Both the position numbers and the translations under genes were made by a program. A stretch of 64,000 nucleotides of DNA, taken from positions 1 to 64,000 of the forward strand of contig NZ_JAGFNS010000039.1 in NCBI RefSeq assembly GCF_017592555.1, given 5' to 3'. Source of the DNA: Actinoplanes flavus. Its GTDB lineage: Bacteria; Actinomycetota; Actinomycetes; Mycobacteriales; Micromonosporaceae. Positions 1 through 7,423 of the stretch are shown here, in pieces (positions within the stretch are counted from its first letter, which is position 1; each line of letters starts with the position of its first letter). Below the pieces are notes generated by a model. That model did not search any database and was not told the DNA's origin. It saw only the letters and a program-made list of their open reading frames with translations.

Positions 1-74
1 GAAAACGCCTCCACCACGCGCTATCCAATCGCCGACAGCCTCCGTCCCTCACCTGCAACAGCCCACAAAAGACC

Positions 75-110
75 AACGCGGGTTGATCAGAACTCTGATC
101 AACCCGCGTT
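75..110 (-). terminator. Rho-independent terminator of the diguanylate cyclase gene
   Basis: A perfect 16-bp stem (AACGCGGGTTGATCAG and its complement) closes on the loop AACT. It lies just beyond the stop codon of the leftward GGDEF gene. Read on the minus strand the stem is followed by GGTCTTTTGT, a short T tract. Bases 1-74 hold no gene that I can support. Confidence 0.85.
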
Positions 111-130
111 TAACACCAGTCACCTAGCTC

Positions 131-1561
131 CTAGGCCGCACGGAGACGGGCCGAGCCGCGTTTGTCGGCGTACATCCGGGCGTCGGCGACGGCCAGCAGT
201 TCGTCCGGGGTGACCGGGCGGCGCTCGGTCCAGCTGACCGCGCCGACGGCGGCCGAGACGCGCAGGACGTGCTCGTTCCACGGCAGCGGCTCGGCGACCG
301 CCCCGGCCACCCGGGCGCCGAGCGTGCCGGCGGTGGTGTCGTCCGCACCGGAGCAGAAGATGAGGAACTCGTCGCCGCCGATGCGGGCCACCGCGTCGCC
401 GGGCCGGACCGCACCGGTGATCCGGCGGGCGGTGGCACGCAGGATCGCGTCGCCCGCCTCGTGGCCGTACTCGTCGTTGACCGCTTTGAAGCCGTTGAGG
501 TCGCAGTAGATCAGCGCGAGGTGGCCCGGGGCGCCGGCGGCGTGCGCGGTGATGGCCTCCGCCATCACGGTGAACAGGTGCCGGCGGTTGAGCAGACCGG
601 TCAGCTCGTCGTGGGTGGCCTGGTGGACGAGGACGTGCTTGAGCCGGTCGATGCGAATGAGCACCAGCGGGATGCTGAGCAGCGGCGCGATGGTCAGCAG
701 GAGACCGTCCGCGGGCTGCCCGGCCAGCTGGCCCACGCCGCCAGCGAGCGGAATCAGCAGCAGGGCCGCGCCGAGGCGGCCGAGCCGCATCCGGGGCGCC
801 GGCGGGCTGAGGTCGACGACCGGCTCGGTGAACTGCTTGATGCTGGGGTGCAGCCCGGCCGCGCCGAGCGCCAGGTAGCCGAGGGCGAAGAAGAACGCCG
901 GGAGCGGCGACCGCTCGCCGGCCGTGCCGAGCATGTGCACCGCGCCGACCCCGGCGATCGTGCAGACCAGCGCGCCGAACAGCAGGCGCAGGCCGGACTT
1001 GCCGAAGTCGCTGATCTGGGACACCCGCAGAAGCGCGCCACAGATGCCGAGCAGCACCAGCAGCTGGGTCAGCGCGATCAGTTGGCCGGTCACGCCCGCC
1101 GACGCGTCCAGAACGCGTGGCCGGAACAGGAACTCCCAGACCGGCGCGGCCACCGCGATGCCCCAGACCGCCGCGTCGATGGTGCCGCTGGCGTCGCGCG
1201 GGGCGTGCCGCAGCACCACCACGAGACTGGCGGCCAGCAGGAACAGATAGCCGCCGAGCTGGAGCGGGACGGTCAGCAGAGCGGGCGGGACGCCGTCACC
1301 GGGGCTCAGCCCGGCGACCAGCCAGGCCGCGTTGGTGGCGGTGAGCAGCAGCAACGCGATGATCACCAGAACCCACGGGCGCTGGTCGGCGACCCGGTGC
1401 CAGCGCAGCCCGGCCGCCACCGCCACGGCGGCGAGGATCCCGGAGAGCAGGAGAAGGCAGACGCGGAACCGCCCGTCACCGGTCAGGTAGCCGAGGGCGA
1501 GGAAGGCGGCCAGCGCCGCGAAACCCACGATCACCGTGCGCCCGGCGCTCCTCGTCCCCAC
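131..1561 (-). CDS. Membrane-bound diguanylate cyclase (GGDEF domain)
   Basis: Makes the second messenger cyclic di-GMP from two GTP at the cytoplasmic face of the membrane. The 476-aa product has about eight to ten hydrophobic segments in its first 300 residues, then a GGDEF domain that begins near residue 317 (DELTGLLNRR). The active-site motif GGDEF is intact at about residues 395-399. An RxxD inhibitory site (RPGD) lies five residues before it, so product feedback is likely. No EAL domain or recognisable PAS domain is present; the membrane part is the likely sensor. The start is GTG at 1561 with a weak upstream GGA. The gene is monocistronic, diverges from the sugar-oxidation operon and ends in a strong hairpin. 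Confidence 0.9.
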   Translation of the reverse strand: MGTRSAGRTVIVGFAALAAFLALGYLTGDGRFRVCLLLLSGILAAVAVAAGLRWHRVADQRPWVLVIIALLLLTATNAAWLVAGLSPGDGVPPALLTVPLQLGGYLFLLAASLVVVLRHAPRDASGTIDAAVWGIAVAAPVWEFLFRPRVLDASAGVTGQLIALTQLLVLLGICGALLRVSQISDFGKSGLRLLFGALVCTIAGVGAVHMLGTAGERSPLPAFFFALGYLALGAAGLHPSIKQFTEPVVDLSPPAPRMRLGRLGAALLLIPLAGGVGQLAGQPADGLLLTIAPLLSIPLVLIRIDRLKHVLVHQATHDELTGLLNRRHLFTVMAEAITAHAAGAPGHLALIYCDLNGFKAVNDEYGHEAGDAILRATARRITGAVRPGDAVARIGGDEFLIFCSGADDTTAGTLGARVAGAVAEPLPWNEHVLRVSAAVGAVSWTERRPVTPDELLAVADARMYADKRGSARLRAA

Positions 1562-1664
1562 GCGCTGTCCATCGGCCGCGGCGCCCCGGTCATGAGGATT
1601 CGGCTCCGGACGTGGCGGCCCGGACCGGTGGCCGCCTGCGCCGGAGCGGCCACCCCAAGATCAT

Positions 1665-1733
1665 CGAACTGTTCACCGATGATGACTCTATGTCGGTGTT
1701 TGACTACCGCATCGACAAGCATTAAACAGTTCG
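1665..1733. repeat. Inverted repeat upstream of the fucose-type operon
   Basis: CGAACTGTT at 1665-1673 and its exact complement AACAGTTCG at 1725-1733 face each other across 51 bases. The right arm overlaps the proposed -10 element. The pair could be two half-sites for a regulator that loops DNA, but this is inference from symmetry only. Confidence 0.35.
1700..1728 (+). promoter_or_regulatory. Candidate sigma-70-type promoter of the sugar-oxidation operon
   Basis: TTGACT (1700-1705) and TAAACA (1723-1728) are separated by 17 bases, close to housekeeping consensus and set in an unusually AT-rich spot for this genome. Transcription would start near 1735, giving a leader of about 34 bases before the GTG at 1769. 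Confidence 0.45.
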
Positions 1734-1753
1734 GTAGATCCCGTCGGATCTAC
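1734..1753. promoter_or_regulatory. Perfect 20-bp dyad, probable operator
   Basis: GTAGATCC, the spacer CGTC and GGATCTAC form an exact inverted repeat. It covers the predicted transcription start and stops one base before the Shine-Dalgarno GAGAGGA (1754-1760). That position suits a repressor roadblock; as RNA it could also mask the ribosome binding site. No regulator gene is adjacent, so the cognate protein is unknown. Confidence 0.6.
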
Positions 1754-1768
1754 GAGAGGACCCGTTCC

Positions 1769-2746
1769 GTGGATCCGTTCGCGAGGGTGTCGCTGGGCGG
1801 CACCGATGTCACCGTCACCCGCCTCGGCATGGGGCTGGCGCCGATCGGTGGCCTGTATTCGGCGGTCGGCGACCGGACCGCGGTGGCCGCCGTCGACGAG
1901 GCCTGGCAGCGCGGAGTGCGCTTCTTCGACACCGCCCCGCTGTACGGCGCGGGCCTCTCCGAACGACGGGCCGGCACCGCCCTGCGGGACCGCCCGCGCG
2001 GCTGCTACACGCTCGCCACCAAGGTCGGCCGCCGCCTGGCGCCCGGCCGCCCGGATCCGGCCGACATCTGGGCCGAGGCCGACGAGACCGTGCTGACCTG
2101 GGACTTCTCCGCCGACGGGGTGTATTCGTCGTTGCACGAGAGCCGGGAACGCCTGAACGTGGACCGGATCGACGTGCTGCATCTGCACGATCCGGACGAC
2201 CACTTCGAGGCGGCCGTCGCCGAGGCGCTGCCGGCCCTGGTCCGGCTGCGGCGGGAGGGCGTGATCGGGGCGGTGTCCGCCGGGATGAACCAGTCGGCGA
2301 TGCTCACCGCGTTCGCCCGGACCGGCCAGTTCGACTGTTTCCTGCTGGCCGGGCGCTATTCGCTGCTGGACCAGTCCGGGCTGGCCGACCTGCTGCCGGA
2401 GTGCGAGCGGCGGGGCATCTCGGTGATCGTCGGCGGCGTCTACAACTCGGGTGTGCTGGCCGATCCGGTGCCGGGCGCCACCTACGACTACCGGCCCGCC
2501 GCGCCCAACGTGGTGGCCCGTGCGCAGGCCATGGAGCGGCTCTGCGACCGGTACGACGTACCGCTGCGCGCCGCGGCCCTGCAATTCCCGCTCGGCCACC
2601 CGGCGGTCGCGTCGGTGCTGGTCGGCATGCGCTCGCCGGAGGAGGCCGCGGACGCCGCGGCGATGGCGTCGGTGAAGATCCCCGGCGGTCTCTGGCGTGA
2701 CCTGGTCGCCGCGTGGTTGCTCGACCCCGAGGTGCCGGTGCCGTGA
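1769..2746 (+). CDS. Aldo/keto reductase, L-fucose/D-threo-aldose 1-dehydrogenase type
   Basis: Likely oxidises a free sugar (L-fucose, D-arabinose or similar) at C1 to a lactone with NAD(P)+ in the cytoplasm. The 325-aa protein has the AKR TIM-barrel signatures: TRLGMG near the start, the Asp/Tyr pair in FFDTAPLYG, the active-site Lys in ATKVGR and the His in LHLHDPDD. The GTG start at 1769 is set by GAGAGGA eight bases upstream and by the family N-terminus; longer in-frame extensions run antisense to the cyclase gene and are not credible. It leads an operon with a FAH-family hydrolase and an SDR. Those are the enzyme types of the non-phosphorylating L-fucose pathway described in Xanthomonas, which supports the sugar-dehydrogenase role. 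Confidence 0.88.
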   Translation: MDPFARVSLGGTDVTVTRLGMGLAPIGGLYSAVGDRTAVAAVDEAWQRGVRFFDTAPLYGAGLSERRAGTALRDRPRGCYTLATKVGRRLAPGRPDPADIWAEADETVLTWDFSADGVYSSLHESRERLNVDRIDVLHLHDPDDHFEAAVAEALPALVRLRREGVIGAVSAGMNQSAMLTAFARTGQFDCFLLAGRYSLLDQSGLADLLPECERRGISVIVGGVYNSGVLADPVPGATYDYRPAAPNVVARAQAMERLCDRYDVPLRAAALQFPLGHPAVASVLVGMRSPEEAADAAAMASVKIPGGLWRDLVAAWLLDPEVPVP

Positions 2747-2765
2747 ACCGACGAGGGGAGCTGTG

Positions 2766-3590
2766 TTGAGATACCTGCGGGTGGGCCCACCCGGCGCGGA
2801 ACGCCCGATCCTGTCCGCCGGAGGAGCGCTCTACGACCTGTCCTCGGTGACCGCCGACATCGACGCGCCGTTCCTGGCGTCCGGCGGCTACCGGGGCGAT
2901 CCGGCCGCGCTGCCCCCGGCCTACGTGGACGGTGGACGGGTCGGCCCACCGCTCGCCCGGCCGGGGGTGATCCTCTGCGTCGGGCAGAACTACGCGGCCC
3001 ACGCCGCCGAGTCGGGCGCCGCGCCGCCGGACGAGCCGATCATCTTCTACAAGGCGCCGAACACCGTGGTGGGGCCGGAGGACGACATCCTGCTGCCGCC
3101 GGGGTCCACGCGTACCGACTGGGAGGTCGAGCTGGGCGTGGTGATCGGCCGGACCGCCCGCTATCTGGCCTCCCCGTCCGAGGCGATGGCCTGCGTGGCC
3201 GGGTACGTGGTGGTCAACGACGTGTCCGAGCGGGAGTACCAACTGGAGCGTTCCGGCGGGCAGTGGTCCAAGGGCAAGTCGTGCGAGACGTTCAACCCGC
3301 TCGGGCCGTGGCTGGTCACGCCGGAGGAGCTGACCTTCCCGCTGCGGCTGCGGTCATGGGTGAACGGCGAGCTCCGGCAGGACTCCAGCACCGCCGACAT
3401 GATCTTCGACGTCGGGTTCCTGATCTGGCACCTGTCCCAGTTCACCGTCCTCGAACCGGGGGACCTGATCAACACCGGGACGCCGCAGGGCGTGGCGCTG
3501 TCCGGGCGGTACCCGTACCTGAGGCCGGGTGACGTGGTGGAGACCGAGATCGACGGGCTGGGCCGGCAGCGCAGCGGGGTGAAAGGGTGA
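2766..3590 (+). CDS. Fumarylacetoacetate hydrolase-family protein, probable 2,4-diketo-3-deoxy-L-fuconate hydrolase
   Basis: FAH-fold enzymes cleave or hydrate beta-diketo acids with a bound Mg2+/Mn2+. The 274-aa protein carries the family's GQNYAAHA, FYKAPNTVVGP, the metal-binding acidic motif DWEVELGVV and the C-terminal GTPQGV. TTG at 2766 is preferred because GGGGAG (2755-2760) sits five bases upstream and gives the usual beginning MRYLRVG; GTG at 2763 would be too close to it. The spacing to the upstream reductase is 19 bases and the 3' end overlaps the SDR start. In the L-fucose and L-rhamnose oxidative pathways this family performs the last cleavage to pyruvate plus lactate. The exact substrate here is inferred from context. 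Confidence 0.85.
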   Translation: MRYLRVGPPGAERPILSAGGALYDLSSVTADIDAPFLASGGYRGDPAALPPAYVDGGRVGPPLARPGVILCVGQNYAAHAAESGAAPPDEPIIFYKAPNTVVGPEDDILLPPGSTRTDWEVELGVVIGRTARYLASPSEAMACVAGYVVVNDVSEREYQLERSGGQWSKGKSCETFNPLGPWLVTPEELTFPLRLRSWVNGELRQDSSTADMIFDVGFLIWHLSQFTVLEPGDLINTGTPQGVALSGRYPYLRPGDVVETEIDGLGRQRSGVKG

Positions 3591-4309
3591 ACGGCCTGGT
3601 CGCCGTCGTCACCGGTGGCGGTTCCGGGATCGGGGCGGCCTGCGTGCGGCGGTTCACCGAGGCCGGCGCGAAGGTCGGCGCCGTCGATCTGACCCCCGGG
3701 CCGGGCATCGTGACGGCCGACGTACGCGACGGAGCCTCCCTGGAGGCGGCGATGGCCGAGATCGCCGCCGCCCACGGAGGCATCGACATCCTGGTCAACA
3801 GCGCCGGGATCAGCTCGGTCGGGCCGGTCGAGGGCAACGACGACGACGAGTGGGCGCGGGTGCTGGACGTCAACGTGACCGGGGTGGCGCGGGCCAGCCG
3901 GGCCGCGCTGCCGTACCTGCGGCGCAGCCGGCACGCGGTGATCGTCAACCTGTCGTCGATCGCCGCCACCGCGGGTCTGGTGCAGCGGGCGCTCTACTCG
4001 GCGTCCAAGGGCGCGGTGCACGCGCTCACCCTGGCGATGGCCGCCGACCTGGTGGGCGAGGGGATCCGGGTGTGCTGCGTCGCGCCGGGCACGGTGGACA
4101 CGCCGTGGGTGGGGCGGCTGCTCGCGCGTACCGATGATCCGGAGGGTGAGAAGGCGCGGCTGGCCGCGCGGCAGCCGACCGGGCGGTTGGTCACCGCGGA
4201 CGAGGTGGCCGACGCGATCCTCTACCTGGCGGGCCCGGCGGCCGGCGCGACCACCGGGATGTCCCTGGCGGTCGACGGCGGCATGTCCGGCCTGCGACCG
4301 CCCCGATAG
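3587..4309 (+). CDS. SDR-family oxidoreductase, probable 2-keto-3-deoxy-L-fuconate dehydrogenase
   Basis: A classical short-chain dehydrogenase of 240 aa. It has the cofactor motif TGGGSGIG, the NSAG motif, the catalytic Ser in NLSSIAA and YSASK (Tyr-x-x-x-Lys), and a PG motif after the active site. Asp in AVDLTP suggests NAD+ rather than NADP+. The GTG start overlaps the stop of the FAH gene (GTGA), so the two are translationally coupled. In the fucose pathway an SDR oxidises the 2-keto-3-deoxy acid to the diketo acid that the FAH enzyme consumes, which matches the gene order. The lactonase and dehydratase steps are absent here and would have to be encoded elsewhere. Confidence 0.88.
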   Translation: MNGLVAVVTGGGSGIGAACVRRFTEAGAKVGAVDLTPGPGIVTADVRDGASLEAAMAEIAAAHGGIDILVNSAGISSVGPVEGNDDDEWARVLDVNVTGVARASRAALPYLRRSRHAVIVNLSSIAATAGLVQRALYSASKGAVHALTLAMAADLVGEGIRVCCVAPGTVDTPWVGRLLARTDDPEGEKARLAARQPTGRLVTADEVADAILYLAGPAAGATTGMSLAVDGGMSGLRPPR

Positions 4310-4311
4310 CG

Positions 4312-4365
4312 GTGGGTGGGGGGGGGGGGGGGGCCCGCCCCCCCCCCCCCCCCACCCCCCCACCA
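4312..4365. terminator. Extreme G-run/C-run inverted repeat between convergent genes
   Basis: Sixteen consecutive G (4318-4333), the linker CCCG, then sixteen consecutive C (4338-4353), with imperfectly matching GGTGGGTGG/CACC flanks. It fills the gap between the stop codons of the SDR and the phosphorylase and can fold on either strand, so a bidirectional terminator is likely. The G tract could also form a quadruplex. Homopolymer length may be affected by sequencing error. Confidence 0.6.
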
Positions 4366-4366
4366 C

Positions 4367-6808
4367 TCATGCGGTGGCGACCGCCTCGACCCGGACCACG
4401 GCGCCCGACGCGGCCGGCGGGATCAGGTTGCCCTCGACCCGCTCGCCGTCGACCAGCAGGTGGGTGACCCGGCCGGTCCCCCGCACGCTGATCTCGTAGG
4501 TGGCGCCACGGAACGATCGAACCGCTTCGAAGCCCGGCCATCCACCGGGCAGCACCGGGTCGATCCGCAGGCCGCCGAAGTCCGGCCGGATGCCCAGGAT
4601 CCACTGGGTGACGGCCACGAAGTTCCACGCCGCGGTGCCGGTCAGCCAGGAGTTCTTGGCCTCGCCGTGCGTCGGCGCGTCCTTCCCGGCGATCATCTGG
4701 GCGTAGACGTACGGCTCACAGCGGTGCACCTCGCTGATCGTCTCCCGGGCCGACGGGTTGAGCCGCCGGTAGTAGTCGAACGCCCGGTCCCCGTTGCCGA
4801 CCATCGTCTCGGCGATCATGATCCACGGGTTGGTGTGGCAGAAGATGCCGGCGTTCTCCTTGTAGCCCGGCGGGTACGAGGAGATCTCCCCCAGCTCGAT
4901 CCGGTACCCCGAGTAGGCCGGCTGCTGGAGCACGATGCCGTGCGGGGTGGCCAGCCGCTCGGCCACGCTGTCCAGCGCCCGCGCCGCCAGCCCGTCCTCC
5001 AGGCCGACCCCGCCGAGCACGCACATGCCCTGCGGCTCGATGAAGATCTGCCCCTCGTCGTTCTCGCCGGAGCCGATCACGTTGCCGTGGAAGTCGTACG
5101 CCCGCCGGAACCAGGCCCCGTCCCACCCGTGCTCGGTGACCGTGCCGGCCATCTTCTCGGCCGCCGCCCGGTAGACGACCTCCTCGCCGTCCTGCCCGAG
5201 CAGCGCCGCGATCCCGGCCAGCTCCTTGGCCGCCAGCACGAACAGCCCGGCGATGAACACCGACTCGGCGACGCCGCCGGACGCGTTCTCGGTCGTCTGG
5301 AACGGCTCGCCCGGGGTGTCCGAGAAGCAGTTCAGGTTGAGGCAGTCGTTCCAGTCGGCGCGGCCGATCAGCGGCAGCCCGTGCGGGCCGAGCCGGTCCA
5401 GGGTGTAGCGCAGCGAGCGGCGCAGGTGCTCGTAGAGCGGGGCCTCACTGCCGGGCTGGTTGTCGAACGGCACCGGCTCGTCGAGGAACGCCAGGTCGCC
5501 GGTCTCCTTCAGGTACGCCGCCACGCCCAGGATCAGCCACAGCGGGTCGTCGTTGAAGCCGTCGCCGATGTCGTTGTTCCCGCGCTTGGTCAGCGGTTGG
5601 TACTGGTGGTAGGCGCCGCCGTCCGCCTTCTGGGTGGCGGCGATGTCCAGGATCCGCTCCCGGGCCCGCTCCGGCAGGATGTGCACGAATCCGAGCAGGT
5701 CCTGGTTGGAGTCCCGGAAGCCCATGCCCCGGCCGATCCCCGACTCGTAACCCGACGCCGAGCGGCTCATGTTGAAGGTGACCAGGCACTGGTAGGCGTT
5801 CCAGATGTTGACCATGCGGTCGGTGTCGCCGTCCGGGGTGGTCACGCGCAGGCCGCCGAGCAGCCCGTCCCAGTAGGCGCGCAGGTCCGCGTACCCCTTC
5901 TCGACGGTCTCCGAGCGCAACCAGCGCTCGATGACCGGCCGGACGCGGGTCTTGTTGACCGTCTGCGAGCCCGGCGGGTCGAACTTGTCGTCCTTCGGGT
6001 TCTCGGCGTACCCGAGCACGAAGATCACCTCGCGGGTCTCGCCCGGCGCGAGCGCCAGCCGCACGTGGTGGCTGCCGACCGGCTGCCAGCCGTGCGCGAC
6101 CGAGTCCTTCGCCGCGCCGGCCTCGACGACGGCCGGGCGGTCCCAGCCGCGGTACGCGCCGAGGAACGACTCACGCTGCGTGTCGAACCCGGCCAACGGC
6201 TCCGAGCAGGCGAAATAGGCGAAGTGGTCGCGGCGTTCGCGGTACTCGGTCTTGTGGTAGATCACCCCGTCGACCACCTCGACCTGGCCGATCGAGTAGT
6301 TGCGCTGGAAGTTGGTGCTGTCGTCCTGGGCGTCCCAGAGGCAGAACTCGATCGCCGAGAAGAGCGACACCTCGGCGCTCTCGGCCCGCTCGTTGGTGAC
6401 CCGCACCCGCCAGACCTCGAGGGTCTCCCCCAGCGGCGCGAAGTACAGCGTCTCGGCACGGATCCCGTTCCGCGCCGAGCCGATCTTCGTGTAGGACAGG
6501 CCGTGCCGGCACTCGTAGCCGTCCAGCTCACGCTCCGGCGTCGGCTGCCAGGAGGGCGACCAGTAGTCGCCGGTCGCGTCGTCGCGCACGTAGACGTACC
6601 GGCCGCCCACGTCGAGGGGCGCGTTGTTGTAGCGGTAGCGGGTCAGCCGCCGCAGTTTGGCGTCACGGTAGAAGGAGTAGCCACCCGCCGTGTTGGACAC
6701 GATCCCGAAATACGCGTCCGTGCCGAGGTAATTGATCCACGGCAACGGCGTATCCGGCCTGTCGATGACGTACTCACGCTGCTCATCGTCGAAATACCCG
6801 TAGCGCAA
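4367..6808 (-). CDS. GH94 glycoside phosphorylase, cellobiose phosphorylase-like
   Basis: Splits a beta-linked disaccharide (most likely cellobiose) with phosphate to sugar-1-phosphate plus free sugar in the cytoplasm. The 813-aa length matches cellobiose phosphorylases. The N-terminus RYGYFDDEQREYVI followed by RPDTPLPWINYLG is characteristic, and the catalytic Asp lies in DWNDCLN (Asp485/Asp488, aligning with the general acid near 490 in the Cellulomonas enzyme). TTG at 6808 is chosen because GGAGG lies five bases before it, it gives the family's N-terminus and full length, and upstream candidates would place the operator inside the gene. No signal peptide is seen. Chitobiose or laminaribiose remain possible substrates. 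Confidence 0.88.
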   Translation of the reverse strand: MRYGYFDDEQREYVIDRPDTPLPWINYLGTDAYFGIVSNTAGGYSFYRDAKLRRLTRYRYNNAPLDVGGRYVYVRDDATGDYWSPSWQPTPERELDGYECRHGLSYTKIGSARNGIRAETLYFAPLGETLEVWRVRVTNERAESAEVSLFSAIEFCLWDAQDDSTNFQRNYSIGQVEVVDGVIYHKTEYRERRDHFAYFACSEPLAGFDTQRESFLGAYRGWDRPAVVEAGAAKDSVAHGWQPVGSHHVRLALAPGETREVIFVLGYAENPKDDKFDPPGSQTVNKTRVRPVIERWLRSETVEKGYADLRAYWDGLLGGLRVTTPDGDTDRMVNIWNAYQCLVTFNMSRSASGYESGIGRGMGFRDSNQDLLGFVHILPERARERILDIAATQKADGGAYHQYQPLTKRGNNDIGDGFNDDPLWLILGVAAYLKETGDLAFLDEPVPFDNQPGSEAPLYEHLRRSLRYTLDRLGPHGLPLIGRADWNDCLNLNCFSDTPGEPFQTTENASGGVAESVFIAGLFVLAAKELAGIAALLGQDGEEVVYRAAAEKMAGTVTEHGWDGAWFRRAYDFHGNVIGSGENDEGQIFIEPQGMCVLGGVGLEDGLAARALDSVAERLATPHGIVLQQPAYSGYRIELGEISSYPPGYKENAGIFCHTNPWIMIAETMVGNGDRAFDYYRRLNPSARETISEVHRCEPYVYAQMIAGKDAPTHGEAKNSWLTGTAAWNFVAVTQWILGIRPDFGGLRIDPVLPGGWPGFEAVRSFRGATYEISVRGTGRVTHLLVDGERVEGNLIPPAASGAVVRVEAVATA

Positions 6809-6870
6809 CAGGTCCTCCACCGTCGCCGTCGGTCCCGCCCGGCCCTTCGCCGGTCGGCCTGGAAGCATCT

Positions 6871-6884
6871 TGGGAGCGCTCCCA
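6871..6884. promoter_or_regulatory. CebR-type operator TGGGAGCGCTCCCA
   Basis: A perfect 14-bp palindrome identical to the known binding site of CebR, the LacI-family cello-oligosaccharide repressor of streptomycetes. It lies 62 bases before the TTG start of the GH94 gene and immediately downstream of a good -10 element, the classic place for a roadblock repressor. This predicts induction by cellobiose or cellotriose. No cebR gene is in the window. Confidence 0.85.
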
Positions 6885-6893
6885 TGGCCGTCC

Positions 6894-6899
6894 ATTTTA
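6894..6899 (-). promoter_or_regulatory. Candidate -10 element of the GH94 promoter
   Basis: Read on the minus strand, GGTAAAATGG contains TAAAAT. Transcription would start near 6887, placing the CebR-type palindrome at about +3 to +16 and leaving a leader of about 79 bases. No convincing -35 hexamer is seen at 16-18 bases spacing. Confidence 0.5.
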
Positions 6900-7068
6900 C
6901 CGCTCGGACACGCTCCTGGGACCGGCCCGAAAAGACTCTTGCGATTCGGATTTCCACGACCCTTTCCGGTACGGACGTGAGCACCCCGACCGCGCCCACA
7001 CCGCCCGTGGCTGTCCGCCACCTGATCGCGGCGCACGGCCGCGGGGCCCGCTACGGCGCTGGCGGGGC

Positions 7069-7269
7069 TCACCCTCGGTCACGGTCGAGAATCGCCGCTT
7101 CGAGCCGCAGCCCGACCCCGATCATCACGAACAGCCCCGCGAACACCCACGGCCCGATCGACGGGCCGATGCCGACCCACGCCTCCAGCAGAGCGATCAA
7201 CAGGCCCACGAACACCGTGGTGTTCCCGACCATCCGTGCGACGTGGGCTCTCGCTCCCCGCGCGTCCAT
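7069..7269 (-). CDS. Small two-segment membrane protein
   Basis: A 66-aa product with two hydrophobic stretches (TTVFVGLLIALLEAWVGI and GPWVFAGLFVMIGVGL) joined by a short polar turn, a basic N-terminus and a charged C-terminus (EAAILDRDRG). The ATG at 7269 has AGGG seven bases upstream. It points the same way as the GH94 gene, but 260 bases and a separate promoter/operator lie between them, so co-regulation is unproven. I recognise no family and assign no function. An alternative Met at residue 13 would still keep both segments. Confidence 0.6.
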   Translation of the reverse strand: MDARGARAHVARMVGNTTVFVGLLIALLEAWVGIGPSIGPWVFAGLFVMIGVGLRLEAAILDRDRG

Positions 7270-7362
7270 GCCCGGACCCTATGCGCGCGGCCACCACCCC
7301 ACCCCCGGATCCGCCGATCCCGCGGGCGGCAGACAGACTCACGGCCGGCCGGGTGTGGGGCC

Positions 7363-7415
7363 GGCCGGCCGTGAGGGCTGTTTCGGCGGCCGGGAGACAG
7401 CGCTCACGGCCGGCC
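7363..7415. terminator. Long imperfect hairpin downstream of the GH2 gene
   Basis: The arms at 7363-7383 and 7395-7415 pair with two mismatches in 21 bp around an 11-base loop. A second copy of the right-arm motif (AGACAG, CTCACGGCCGGCC) occurs at 7331-7351, so an alternative fold is possible. It lies just past the GH2 stop codon. The core at 7376-7417 is also found at 23131-23172. Confidence 0.65.
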
Positions 7416-7423
7416 GGTCGGGG

